Shown: piece by piece, positions 1 to 9,413 of the stretch
Numbering within the stretch: position 1 is the first letter of the stretch
Layout: each line of letters starts with the position of its first letter
NCBI GenBank assembly: GCA_036939755.1
Contig: JALLAZ010000039.1
Coordinates: forward strand, 1 to 38,609
Source of the DNA: Stephanodiscus triporus
Lineage: Eukaryota; Bacillariophyta; Thalassiosirophyceae; Thalassiosirales; Thalassiosiraceae
Direction of reading: 5' to 3'
Length of the DNA: 38,609 nucleotides
The notes under the pieces: generated by a model
The model's database searches: none
The model's input: only the letters and a program-made list of their open reading frames with translations
What the model was told of the DNA's origin: nothing
Program-made: the position numbers and the translations under genes

Positions 1-552
1 CGCGTCGCGATTGGGGGGGGGGGGGGATGGTGGAGGTGGAGAATCGTCCCGCCGGTCGACTGACTTACTCCGTGCGGATGACATGATTCGCCCGTCCCCC
101 CGGGAGAATGGACGCGCGGGAGGAGAAGGAAGGGGGGGGGGGGCGGGGGGGCGCATCGTCGGCAGACGATTCCCGGTCGGGGTACGATCATGCTCTGCCG
201 ATCGGTAACATCGTCGACGACATACGCCGGGAATTGCTCCCCGCCATCCTCTTTTCTGCCCTTGCATCCTCGTGGCGCCTGTCCGGACGTAACCAGCGTT
301 CATCCCGCCGCCGTCGCGAGTCAGCGTGCACATGATCATCGACCTCGGCGCGGCCTTCCCGACTGATGTTTTGGTCGTCTGTCATGCGCCTACGATACGT
401 AGCCTCCGCTCGGAGCGGCCACCCCACAAACGTTCGGCACGCACAAGAAGTATCTCTCTACTGTAAATACGTACAAGGAAGTATTGTACCCTCGAGGAGG
501 TCGCTCTGTTGTTGGCCGAATTGAACTGCCATAACGAACGCGCAAACTCACG
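1..552. other. Left-end intergenic sequence, no gene recognised
   Basis: This stretch contains two G-rich runs (14 G at 13-26; 12 G then 7 G split by a C at 132-151). Short open frames exist on both strands but are Arg/Gly-rich and resemble no family I know, so I treat them as chance frames. The last 100 bases should hold the promoter and 5' leader of the methyltransferase starting at 553. Confidence 0.5.
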
Positions 553-2352
553 ATGAGCAAGAATAGTTCGCCCTATCACGACGCGGGCTGGCTCCTAAGT
601 GAGCATCTCCAAAGTCGCCGTGGCCTGAAATCCATCGCCTTCGACTCCCAATGCAAAAATAATAATAACGATAGGAAGAAGGCGCCGCCCGACAAGGCGA
701 CGTACGCCACAGTATGTAAAACTATGCAGCACCTGGCAATAATCAACAAGGTGTTGGATGCGAATAACTTACGCAAGACCATAGGCCTCGATTCCGTTAG
801 GAATAAGGGCTTGCTTTACGTAATGATCTACGAGCTGCTGTTCGGAAAATATAAATCAATCCGTGGAGGAGGGAAAATCAAGCGAATGATTGTCAAGCAC
901 GAAAAGGAATTGAGACGAGTGGCCGAGGAATGCATTGCAACGAATGGCGGCGAAGGGAGGGACAAGGACGTAAACTTTCCTCGGTACATTCGTGTCAATA
1001 CTCTTCGGGCGAATGTTTCGGACGTTGTTGACAAGTTGAGGGGAGAACTTCGTTCGGCAAAAGACGGAACGATATCTAGAACTCAACGCGTGGATGATAC
1101 AAACGAGGAAACCGATGTTCCATTAGTATATGTCGATGCTCATGTTCCAGATCTTCTGGTTTTGCCTCCAACTGCATCCTCGTGGTTGCATCACGATTGT
1201 GAGTATGTGAAAACTGGTAGTGTCGTCTTACAGGACAAGAGTTCGTGTTTCTCGGCGTTGGCATTGGCTCGTGGGATCGGCGAGGGCGCGAAAGGTGACG
1301 CCGCGACATCATTCGATTACATAGATGCATGTTCGGCACCGGGGAATAAAACCTCCCATCTCGCTGCGCTAGTTCAAAGCGCCATCGATGACATCAATCG
1401 ATCCTCGAAGAGGACAAGGGGCAGGACAAGATCGACTATATTCGCTTTCGAACGATCCTCGTCACGGTTTAACATCCTCCAAGAACGTATGAAACAGCTA
1501 ATACCGTCTCCCTCTGAGGACTGTGCCGAAGTTGCCGTTGTCCCCATCCACGATGATTTCCTTAAGGCAGATCCATCAGATCCTAAGTTTGCCAATGTCC
1601 GCGCCATCATGCTAGATCCAAGCTGTTCTGGCAGCGGCATCGTCAACTCGCCTGACCGTTGGATGGAAGATGGCTATGACAACAAAGACGCCAAGAGGAT
1701 ACAGTCACTATCAAACTTTCAATTAGTGGCATTGAAGCACGCCATGTCGTTTCCAAACGTCGACCGGATCGTTTATTCCACCTGTTCGATGCATGACGAA
1801 GAGAACGAAGGTGTGGTGTCTAAAGCACTCTCTGAAGTTGAGAAGTCTGACAATGGAAATGACTGGGAGGTCATGGCACCGGTTTGTCTCGACCATTGGC
1901 CAAGGAGAGGACGAGAAGGTGGGATAGGAGGGCTAACTAAAAGTCAAGCGGATTGTTTGATTCGCTGCGATGGATTGGATGGAGACGAGACAAATGGTTT
2001 CTTTGTATCTTTACTGGTGAGGAAGAATACGGCAAGTGAATGCATCAATTCTCGCAAGACAATCGATTCTGCAGGCATCCCAATCTACAAAGGGCAATTT
2101 TCATGTTCTAATAGGACAAGTTTCGCCGCATCTGACAGTGACTCCAAACAATCAACTAGAACCGACTCTTCAGAACCCATCCAACTCAAATCGAGTCAAG
2201 GAAGAGCACAGCAAAAGAACGAGAAGTCGTCGGCCAAAGCAAATGACAAATCAACAAAGAAGCGTGACAAAAAGCTAGCATGGAAACGTAAGCAAGCATT
2301 ACTCAAGTCCAGCAGAATGAAGAAGAAGGGAGAAAGGCCAAAAGCGGCATAA
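553..2352 (+). CDS. NSUN5: NSUN5/Rcm1-like 25S/28S rRNA (cytosine-C5)-methyltransferase
   Basis: The 599-residue intronless protein matches the RsmB/NOP2/Sun family, closest in motif wording to NSUN5/Rcm1, which methylates one cytosine of large-subunit rRNA in the nucleolus using S-adenosylmethionine. Visible motifs are the PUA-adjacent VVLQDKSS segment, the SAM-binding loop DACSAPGNKTSHLA (about residues 257-270), the acidic ERSSSRF strand, motif IV DPSCSGSG with Cys358, and motif VI YSTCS with the expected catalytic Cys411. The last 60 residues are Lys/Arg-rich, as expected for nucleolar retention. An insert of about 25 charged residues precedes the VVLQDKSS region. The start at 553 is the first ATG of the open frame. 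Length is a little above the usual 430-500 residues because of the basic tail. Enzyme class is certain; the exact target cytosine is inferred from the family. Confidence 0.93.
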   Translation: MSKNSSPYHDAGWLLSEHLQSRRGLKSIAFDSQCKNNNNDRKKAPPDKATYATVCKTMQHLAIINKVLDANNLRKTIGLDSVRNKGLLYVMIYELLFGKYKSIRGGGKIKRMIVKHEKELRRVAEECIATNGGEGRDKDVNFPRYIRVNTLRANVSDVVDKLRGELRSAKDGTISRTQRVDDTNEETDVPLVYVDAHVPDLLVLPPTASSWLHHDCEYVKTGSVVLQDKSSCFSALALARGIGEGAKGDAATSFDYIDACSAPGNKTSHLAALVQSAIDDINRSSKRTRGRTRSTIFAFERSSSRFNILQERMKQLIPSPSEDCAEVAVVPIHDDFLKADPSDPKFANVRAIMLDPSCSGSGIVNSPDRWMEDGYDNKDAKRIQSLSNFQLVALKHAMSFPNVDRIVYSTCSMHDEENEGVVSKALSEVEKSDNGNDWEVMAPVCLDHWPRRGREGGIGGLTKSQADCLIRCDGLDGDETNGFFVSLLVRKNTASECINSRKTIDSAGIPIYKGQFSCSNRTSFAASDSDSKQSTRTDSSEPIQLKSSQGRAQQKNEKSSAKANDKSTKKRDKKLAWKRKQALLKSSRMKKKGERPKAA

Positions 2353-4421
2353 AACACAAAAATAACGAATGAATGATTGCTTTACAGTGTACGATTAAGT
2401 TAAGAATTGCTACTTTTAAGGCATAGGCGCCAGGGGGATTAGGTTCGCCCATGGATTAATCGAGCTTGCGTGATTCTCTGCAGTGCAAAGCCTCTCTAGA
2501 GATGAGTACTTGTCCTGGAGCAGGCAAGAGCAAGAGGTGTGGTACATTTTTTCAGAGAGACGTTCGGTGATTTTTGTTGTTCTTGGTTTGTTAATTCATG
2601 TTTTCACCTGAGTGGTGGAAGCCACAGGCCATGAGAAGAGTTGGTTCTCCTCCCCATTGAGTCAGTAGAATGGCAACCGTCAAGAAGATGGTCACAATAC
2701 CATGGTTGACTGTGTGTACACACTGTTATAGAAAGTAGATTTGAAAGAAAGGTGATGATAATGAAGGTTATGCTGTAGTGAACTTGTGGCTCATGCATAT
2801 AAATTTCTGCAGTATTGTACTTGATGATCTGTAAAAAATCCTAGACACCACGGGGAAAATGGTTAAGCAAGTCTTGAGGGATGGTTTTGTGGTTCCAAGA
2901 AAGGGGGGATGGTCAATAACATTAGATCATAGATATTGTAAGTGATGCATGATGAAGGCCAGTGAGACAAGAGAGTGGCAAAGAATGTCCTCATCTACAG
3001 CATATGAAAGTTGACAATCACCTGTTATATGTTTGAAGTGCATTGGGAACCATTTCATGTGCCTTTCAAGCCTCAACCACTGCACAAGGGTATCACTTGG
3101 CACCCAGCAGTGACCCAGGATTTCAGCCAACTTCTTGCCAAATCTGGGACCACAAGTGTGGGAGCAAGGGCATGATGATGGATGCATGTCTCATCCACAG
3201 CATATGGAAGTTGTCAATCACCTGATCACCCGTTATATGTTTGGAGTCTGGAGTGGATGAAGATGTGGGAACCATTTCACGTGGCTTTCAAGAAAGGTAT
3301 CCTAAATCTGGAACCACACGTGTGTCATCCACATCCACAGCATATGGAAGTTACCAATCACCTGGTGTTATATGTTTGGAGCGGATGTGGGAACCATATC
3401 ATGTTGCTTTCAAGCTTCAACCAATGCGCAGCTTCTGGAGGGAGGTCCAATCATATGTACCACTTCTTGGGATTGGTATTTATGTGGAAGAATTAGTCTG
3501 ATTATCAAGCAAATGTTCTATTGTAGATTAGGGTGGTGAGTGGGCTAAAGGCCCCTAGAAAATTCTCCATTTTTCTGTTTGTGAAGTGTCACTGCAGCAT
3601 TGGATCATTATTACCCTCTCAAACCCCACAAAACTCATACTGACTTGCTTGGGGGATTGTCCTCAATCAATCCAATCCATCAACATTGGATTGGCATCAG
3701 CATTGGAGTACGATCAGGACACAAGAACACAACCTCCTCTGAGGCTGAGGCTCACCTCTACCTCTAGGGACCCCTATCTCTATTTTGCTGGTAGTGGTCA
3801 TGACTGATACTGCTATTATGAGTGTGTTGCAATTTGGGGCTCACAATAAGGAGAAAAGTCACTTTGACAAGAGCAAGTAGGTTGTAAGTTGCATATTTTT
3901 TACAGCTGCACCAGCAGGTGGAGGAAGTGATGGAATTCTTATCATTCTGTCACTTTTCCGGGAAATTCTGTTGAAAAGCATAGCACTCACACCATTACAA
4001 AGAAAATGTACATGTTCATGGGCTTTGTTTCTCTCTGCCTAGACTTTGCACAAATTCAGGATTATTGTTGTTGACTATTCTCAGCGTAATGCATGTTATA
4101 GTAGTATAAGAAGTATATAGTATAAGATTACAGATAACATATGATTAGTATGACAATGATAATGATTACACCGTAGTATTATGCTACCACACAGCCACAA
4201 GTACCACTTCTGGCTCCTGCCATTTTTCTTTTGAATTCCTTTTAGTCATAAAGTGTCCCTGAACATAATTAGAAATGTGATTGGAAAGAGCATTCGACAC
4301 TAGAATTAGAATCTGGAACAGGTCTTTATTTTGTGGGAATTCAAATGCAAAACAGCGGGAGCAGTCCTTGTGCTCTGTGCATGCTCCGGCTAGTGTTTGG
4401 TGAGTTCTAATTTAGCTGGTG
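2353..4421. other. Gene-poor, AT-rich intergenic region
   Basis: About 2 kb without a credible gene. Open frames between 2600 and 3800 are short, low in similarity to anything known, and several lie inside the degenerate repeat at 2945-3421. I see no tRNA cloverleaf, transposase motif or long ORF. The right end leads into the PGR5 promoter. Confidence 0.5.
2945..3421. repeat. Degenerate three-unit direct repeat
   Basis: Three related units begin near 2989, 3190 and 3332. Each contains the core CACAGCATATGGAAGTT (unit 1 TACAGCATATGAAAGTT), then CAATCACCTG, TTATATGTTTG, TGGGAACCAT and a CTTTCAAG end. Units 1-2 and 2-3 are joined by a shared segment reading AAATCTGG(G/A)ACCACA. Spacing and sequence have diverged by indels, so this is an old tandem duplication. 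No coding function is apparent. Confidence 0.75.
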
Positions 4422-4455
4422 TGACGTCAACAATCTCCGAGCAAACCTCTGACGT
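4422..4455. promoter_or_regulatory. Paired TGACGT motifs upstream of PGR5
   Basis: A palindromic TGACGTCA lies at 4422-4429 and a second TGACGT at 4450-4455, 140 and 112 bases before the PGR5 start codon. TGACGT is the core bound by bZIP factors, including diatom aureochromes and the CO2/cAMP-responsive elements described for the Phaeodactylum carbonic anhydrase promoter. Control of PGR5 through these sites is an inference from motif and position only. Confidence 0.45.
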
Positions 4456-4561
4456 GGAGAAAAAATACAAAAAATCCCGGGCGCGTGTCCAACGTTGAGT
4501 TTGTGCTCACGGAGGAATGGCAAAGGGTTGACTAAAAGACCTTAACAAGACGAACTCTACC

Positions 4562-5106
4562 ATGAACCGTTTCATCTCCTTGCTCTTGATTGTGGTGGCG
4601 TTGGCCTCCTCTTCAGTTCAGGGGTTCGCTCCATCGTCCCTAGGTGGCGTCTCTGGTGGTGAGTTCCCCGGGGTGGCCTGCCTGCCCCATCCGCGGCCAC
4701 GGTATCGTGCTCAACTGCACTTGACCTATAGTATTCTCCCCAATCGAACTGCATTAAATACACCCTAACACATGCGTCGTTGTCGTTCGTGAATATTCCA
4801 AGCGTAGGCTCTAATTTCGTCGTCTCTCAACGACCAAGATCAGTCCAACAACCGGCGACTCGTTCGAACAGCCGAACGGTTCTTCAAATGGGCAACCAGT
4901 CTAAGTTCGGCGTCTTCTCCCCCGCAGTTTATGCCGCCAAAATCGTCCTCGGAAATGATAAGCTGAACAAAATTCGCGGACAGGCCATCAGCTTGCACTC
5001 GCAGTACATCGGTGACTTTTGTACGTGGTCTGGTGCCTACCACCTTCGTACTCGTCTTATCAAGAAGGCCAAGACAAATGGTGATACTCTTGGCTTCCTT
5101 GTGTGA
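4562..5106 (+). CDS. PGR5: Plastid PGR5 (cyclic electron flow), two exons
   Basis: Exon 1 is 4562-4658 and exon 2 is 4808-5106; the 149-base intron is GTGAGT...GTAG and splicing within a Gly codon keeps phase. The product is 131 residues. Residues 1-21 form a signal peptide ending VQG, followed by FAPSS, the Phe-containing plastid transit motif of diatoms. The mature part carries the PGR5 signature: KLNKIRGQAISLHSQ, a conserved Cys (GDFCTW) and the C-terminal LIKKAKTNGDTLGFL. PGR5 supports ferredoxin-dependent cyclic electron flow around photosystem I and proton-gradient control in thylakoids. Without splicing, exon 1 would run into a stop shortly after the transit peptide, so the intron is needed. 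Gene identity is strongly supported; expression control is discussed with the TGACGT motifs. Confidence 0.92.
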
Positions 5107-5851
5107 ACATCGATGGAAAAGATCATCGGTTCGATGCAATGCATTGATTTAAGGTTAGAATTTCTGCCTGATTATTGTGTTCAGAACTAGATTGGGGAAA
5201 GCTGCATTTGGTCTGCTATTTGAGGATGATCTTGACAAGTGAATGGTACATACTCCTAGTAGGCACATATCTTAAGAATCACACTTTTCTTATGGCATTT
5301 TTTTTGACGGACCTAGGACGAAATTATTTATGGTCCAGAAAGTTACGCATTAACAATGTTTATTTTATCATTGACCCTCCTCTCTCCCACGAAAAAGAAA
5401 ATTAGCCCCGGATGTTGAGCTGAAAAAGTTGACCCTCAATATCCAATGATGTGCATTTTTTCAAATTTCCTCAGTTATCGTACCTGCTCCCATCAAGTAG
5501 TATGTAATTATTTTGTTGCCTCGTAGGAAATCTGCAGATTGCAGGGAGCAATGTGATACATGTAAGGAACTCATAAAAATTTATGGCTCTGGCACTCAGC
5601 ATCTCCTTCAGTGTCCGTGTAAGCGCCATTGAAAAATCATTACCTTGTCGATGACTGCCACCTCCCTGCTTCCTGAGGGAGGGACGACGAAGGGATTGTT
5701 GTTAAAAAAAAATAGTGGCAAGTTCCTTTGAAATCCCTCAACCTCTCATATTTCGTAGAGTGTATTACTCTAGAATCTGTTCGTATGAAACACACACTTC
5801 CCGCCTTTTCCGGATGCCTCACCCTCAGCTTCGTACTCTACTTTTTACGCC
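5107..5851. other. Intergenic, AT-rich, no gene seen
   Basis: Open frames here are short and lack recognisable motifs. It should contain the PGR5 3' end and the promoter of the SDR gene at 5852; a run of T at 5308-5316 and one of A at 5705-5713 are the only obvious low-complexity features. Confidence 0.5.
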
Positions 5852-6792
5852 ATGAACCTAATCCGATTGTTCCTCGTGGCTTCAGGCTTGGTCGTCGCAC
5901 GTGCATTCACGCCAACCACATCCATCAACAGAGCGACGACGCGCCCTCTGCGAAGGTTGTCATCGTTGTACATGGTACAGGGTCAGGGCGACTCCTACAA
6001 GAAAGTGTTCGTCGCGGGCGGATCGAGGGGTGTCGGTCGACTGGTGGTAGACAAGCTCCTCGCATCCGGCTCGGAAGTCGTCGCGCTCGTTCGCTCCGAA
6101 GAAGCTGTTGGGGAACTCTCCGCTCTGGAGGGGGTGACGGCCATCCGGGGAGATGCCATGGACTACAAAACTGTGGAGGGGGCGATGGACGGCTGCGATG
6201 CCGCAATCACGACGCTCGGTGGGGGACACGATGCCAGATTGGACGGGAAGTGGGTGGACTACACCGGAAATAATAACGTGATCGAGGCGGCTGGGATCCT
6301 CGGAGTGACGCGGTGAGTTCGACTAGTAATTTGCCCCAAATCTCGTTTCGTAAAATTGATTTCCCCGCCGCGTTCCTTCCCTCCCGTAGCGTGGTGCTCG
6401 TGACTTCCATCGGGTGCGGGTCCTCGAAAGATGCCACGCCTCCGTCCGTATACGAGGTTCTCAAGGACGTCCTCGCGCAAAAGAATAAGGCGGAAAACGT
6501 GCTCACTAGGTACTACACGAACATGAATTGGACGATCGTCCGTCCGGGAGGATTGGTCAGCGCGCCAGAGACGGGAAAGGCGATTTTGACTGAGGATGCC
6601 ACTGCCATCGGGAGCATTCATCGGGGAGACGTCGCCGATCTCGTCGTTCGGGCGCTCTTCAGCAAGAATACGAAAAAGATGATACTTTCGGCTGTAGATC
6701 CTTCCATCGCGAGCTCGGCTAATACGGCGGGGCGTATTAACGAAGCCTTCGCCCTGGATGCCGACAATGTATCTATTGCTCGATGGAAATAG
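5852..6792 (+). CDS. Plastid-targeted atypical SDR (NAD(P)-binding, NmrA-like)
   Basis: Exon 1 is 5852-6312 and exon 2 is 6390-6792, with a 77-base intron (GTGAGT...CGTAG) that splits an Arg codon; the product is 287 residues. A signal peptide of about 18 residues ends ARA, followed by Phe and a Thr/Arg-rich transit segment, so plastid import is likely. The Rossmann domain starts with VFVAGGSRGVGR (about 52-63), a GGxxGxxG dinucleotide loop, followed by IRGDAMD (acidic strand) and TTLGGG. Exon 2 supplies VVLVTSIG, a stretch with Lys and Tyr, WTIVRPGGL and HRGDVADLV, all typical of extended/atypical short-chain dehydrogenases of the SDR_a5 kind. Such plastid proteins may be reductases or assembly chaperones; the substrate cannot be told from sequence. 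Confidence 0.85.
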
Positions 6793-7102
6793 CTCGGATT
6801 CATTCATCATCACGAACATCGCTCGTACAATGGCCCTCAATCGTTAGCGATCTGTTGATTTTTTTTCGGCGGGTATGTAACGCACGCATGCCAATGTCGG
6901 ATAAAGTCTGGTTTGGGGGGGGAAGAAGGTTGAGGGGGGGAAAAAACCTTCCCTGGACGGCAGGTGAAACGAAAGCGTATACGAGCCATTGGAATTTGAT
7001 GGAGGCCAATCCCACACAGGCTTTTCAGGACAGTTTAAATTTTTAAATTTTCAAACCCTGATTTGTGACACACACAGTGGAGGCAAAAAAGCCGTAACGA
7101 TC

Positions 7103-9139
7103 ATGCCGCCACCGTTTAAAGAAATAACCCTCTTATCGTTTTTCAGTGATGGGTTAAAGGAACGTATCGCTAGAGATAGAAGTGAGAGAATGGAGGGGCT
7201 TCATACTAGAGGTGGAAAGGCAGCTGGCGACCACATGAAACGGAGATCGGAACTCCTGCAACTGAAGAAGGAGGAAACGGTCAATTTTATCGAAAGAAAC
7301 AAACTGCCAAATGGACTTGGGGACAGTCTTATTAAATTGATTACGGTAGATGATGGGAAATGCGGTGGTATTCCTTTGGAGGGAGTTTGGGAGTCCAGTA
7401 AAACTGCAGAGACAAAGAGTGAGCTTGTTACAAAAATGAAAGATCCAACGCTGCATAGATCAACCAAAATACACATTCGAATGAAGTACTGGAAGGATGT
7501 ATCGGTCGATAAGTCCTATCTGAGTAAGAATGGATTGAACACAGAGAATGAAGGGGTCATCGAATATATCTCCATGCTAGAGGAGGAGGCTGGTGTAGAG
7601 CTTGCGAAAGCAAAATCGAATAGAAAGAGTAATTCGAATAAAGCTGAAAAGAGAGACAATGAACGCGCAGAGGTAGTAACTTCGATTGACGAAGGGAAGA
7701 AAATGTTACCAAATCTTGCAGTAAATCAGCAAACACCTTTTCTTTCCAACCTTTCCGTCGATATTGGTGATATTCTCTCCGGTGGGGGAGGCTCCGATGA
7801 TATCTTGGAGCTGGTCCAACAGAGCAAATCTGGAAAGGAAGCTGAGAAAGAATCATTGTTGGTTATTATTATGGCTCGTACCTCACCCGGTACCCGCAAT
7901 ACTGGAAATAAACAACTCCTTCTGAATCTCTCATCAGTTCATCATCTTCGCGAGAATGGATGCCTAGGAGAAGACGATGAAATTGAAATCCACGGATTCA
8001 TCGGATATCACGAATCAGGCCACTCAATGTTGCAATCCACTGCTTTACACAGCGTCTTGGCGATGATAGTTACCAATCGTAATCGATCGGTCAAGGTCGT
8101 AGTTTCCAACATCCTTCGTCTTGGTCGTTCGTACGAGCAATGTGCAGCAGTATTTACTCTTTTCGAAAAGCTACACGATAACATTGAGATCGTCAGTTGT
8201 GTCGAGTATGGAGTGGATATCTACAAGGTCGCAAAAGCAATTGAATCAAGTAGAGTGCAGCACAAGATGATTGATGCAGTATCAACAAGCAAGAATCCTT
8301 CCAAATCGATCACGGCGGATGACGATTCGACGGAAATTCAAGATGAAATCATCACCATGTCCAACAAATACCAGAGAAAATGGAACAATGATTACCCAGC
8401 CGATGTCAAGGAGGGGATTCGTCTTGGGAAGGAAATGAACCAAGGTGAAACTTTCATGCTTCGAGATATGATGAAGAATGTTTCAAATGGAAAGATTTCT
8501 ATCGATGATGCGGTACGAGGTTTGCTAACTGCTTATTCTGGGAGTATCCCTTCGCATGATGCACTTGATATCCTCTATGTAAGATGCTCTGGCGGAGGTA
8601 AAAGGCTGTATGAACATCAAGGACGTCAGGCACATCACCTTGGGATGAATCAGATCTCGAAATGCTATGCTGCTAGAGACGCATTGTCAAAGAGGGTTGA
8701 GAAAGAGACCAGCAATTTGTGTATCATTACGGATATTGACAAGGATAAGAATCGTGTGAATCCTGGGTTGATTGAAATGATGTTGCGCGTCCTCAAACAG
8801 AATGTGAGCATCGTAGTTGCAAATTCAACTAACCGCATATCATCCGACCCGAATATTATCATGATGCTACAAGGAATCTGCAAAGCCAAAGGCACAACCC
8901 TACTCTTTGCTTCTGAATGCGGAAAGAGCATTTTGGATGTTGCCGAGGCAGAGAGAATCCGTTTCTTGGAGAAGACGAATGTCACGCGCCTCTACAATGA
9001 AACTATTGAGAACCTTGCAAAAGAACTCGATGGCAACAAGAAGGGTCTACATGATAGGTTGAAACTAATAGACACCGTACTAAGAGGGGAGGCGATGGTA
9101 ACAGGGAGAAGTGCAAAAAAGGCGCGCTCTCATGCATAA
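7103..9139 (+). CDS. Protein with two tandem serine-recombinase (resolvase) catalytic domains
   Basis: With the ATG at 7103 the product is 678 residues; the frame is open further up to an ATG at 6989 but those 38 residues look like untranslated leader. Residues 1-245 are charged and unrecognised. Domain 1 (about 252-390) has MARTS with Arg259 and Ser261 at the positions of resolvase Arg8/Ser10, an ESG motif near 304, and RLGRS (339-343) matching the Arg68-Arg71 motif, but Leu replaces the preceding Asp67. Domain 2 (about 488-640) has YVRCS (Arg494, Ser496), a HQ pair at 505-506, TNRISSD at 576-582 (Arg68 kept, Arg71 replaced by Ser) and a helix AEAERIRFLEKTN very like the E-helix of gamma-delta resolvase. 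No zinc ribbon or HTH domain follows. No flanking transposon ends are visible, so a domesticated recombinase is possible. DNA cleavage activity is not established. Confidence 0.75.
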   Translation: MPPPFKEITLLSFFSDGLKERIARDRSERMEGLHTRGGKAAGDHMKRRSELLQLKKEETVNFIERNKLPNGLGDSLIKLITVDDGKCGGIPLEGVWESSKTAETKSELVTKMKDPTLHRSTKIHIRMKYWKDVSVDKSYLSKNGLNTENEGVIEYISMLEEEAGVELAKAKSNRKSNSNKAEKRDNERAEVVTSIDEGKKMLPNLAVNQQTPFLSNLSVDIGDILSGGGGSDDILELVQQSKSGKEAEKESLLVIIMARTSPGTRNTGNKQLLLNLSSVHHLRENGCLGEDDEIEIHGFIGYHESGHSMLQSTALHSVLAMIVTNRNRSVKVVVSNILRLGRSYEQCAAVFTLFEKLHDNIEIVSCVEYGVDIYKVAKAIESSRVQHKMIDAVSTSKNPSKSITADDDSTEIQDEIITMSNKYQRKWNNDYPADVKEGIRLGKEMNQGETFMLRDMMKNVSNGKISIDDAVRGLLTAYSGSIPSHDALDILYVRCSGGGKRLYEHQGRQAHHLGMNQISKCYAARDALSKRVEKETSNLCIITDIDKDKNRVNPGLIEMMLRVLKQNVSIVVANSTNRISSDPNIIMMLQGICKAKGTTLLFASECGKSILDVAEAERIRFLEKTNVTRLYNETIENLAKELDGNKKGLHDRLKLIDTVLRGEAMVTGRSAKKARSHA

Positions 9140-9413
9140 GGCCGTACTTGGTTTCTCTTTTCAGATGAAGACGACATCGTACCAGACCCAGCAATACTTG
9201 ACCTGCCCTTATCAGTAGAGTAGTCGGCGGGGTCAACAGATTGAATCATTCTCTGCATGATACATGCAAAAGCGCTGGACAAATAACGATACGACGGAAC
9301 CAATCTGAGGAAGTGCACGGAGAAACACTAGATATTACTTATAATGAATAAAATAGCTTTGTGAGAAACTCTCCCGATGCTGACACCCTTTCCTCTCTAC
9401 CCCGCGCTGGGCA

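Noticed and set aside
2960..3421. CRISPR array
   Set aside because: Repeats are long, diverged and irregularly spaced in a eukaryotic genome; no array structure.
3182..3501. Open frames of 86-104 codons as a small gene
   Set aside because: They lie within the degenerate direct repeat and encode His/Trp-rich sequence without family resemblance.
4780..4807. Independent start of PGR5 at a TTG near 4780
   Set aside because: The phase-matched GTGAGT...TAG intron links the mature PGR5 part to a plastid transit peptide at 4562.
6989..7102. Upstream ATG at 6989 for the serine-recombinase-like protein
   Set aside because: The 38 extra residues come from AT-rich, leader-like sequence and add no domain; the ATG at 7103 is more plausible, though this is not proven.
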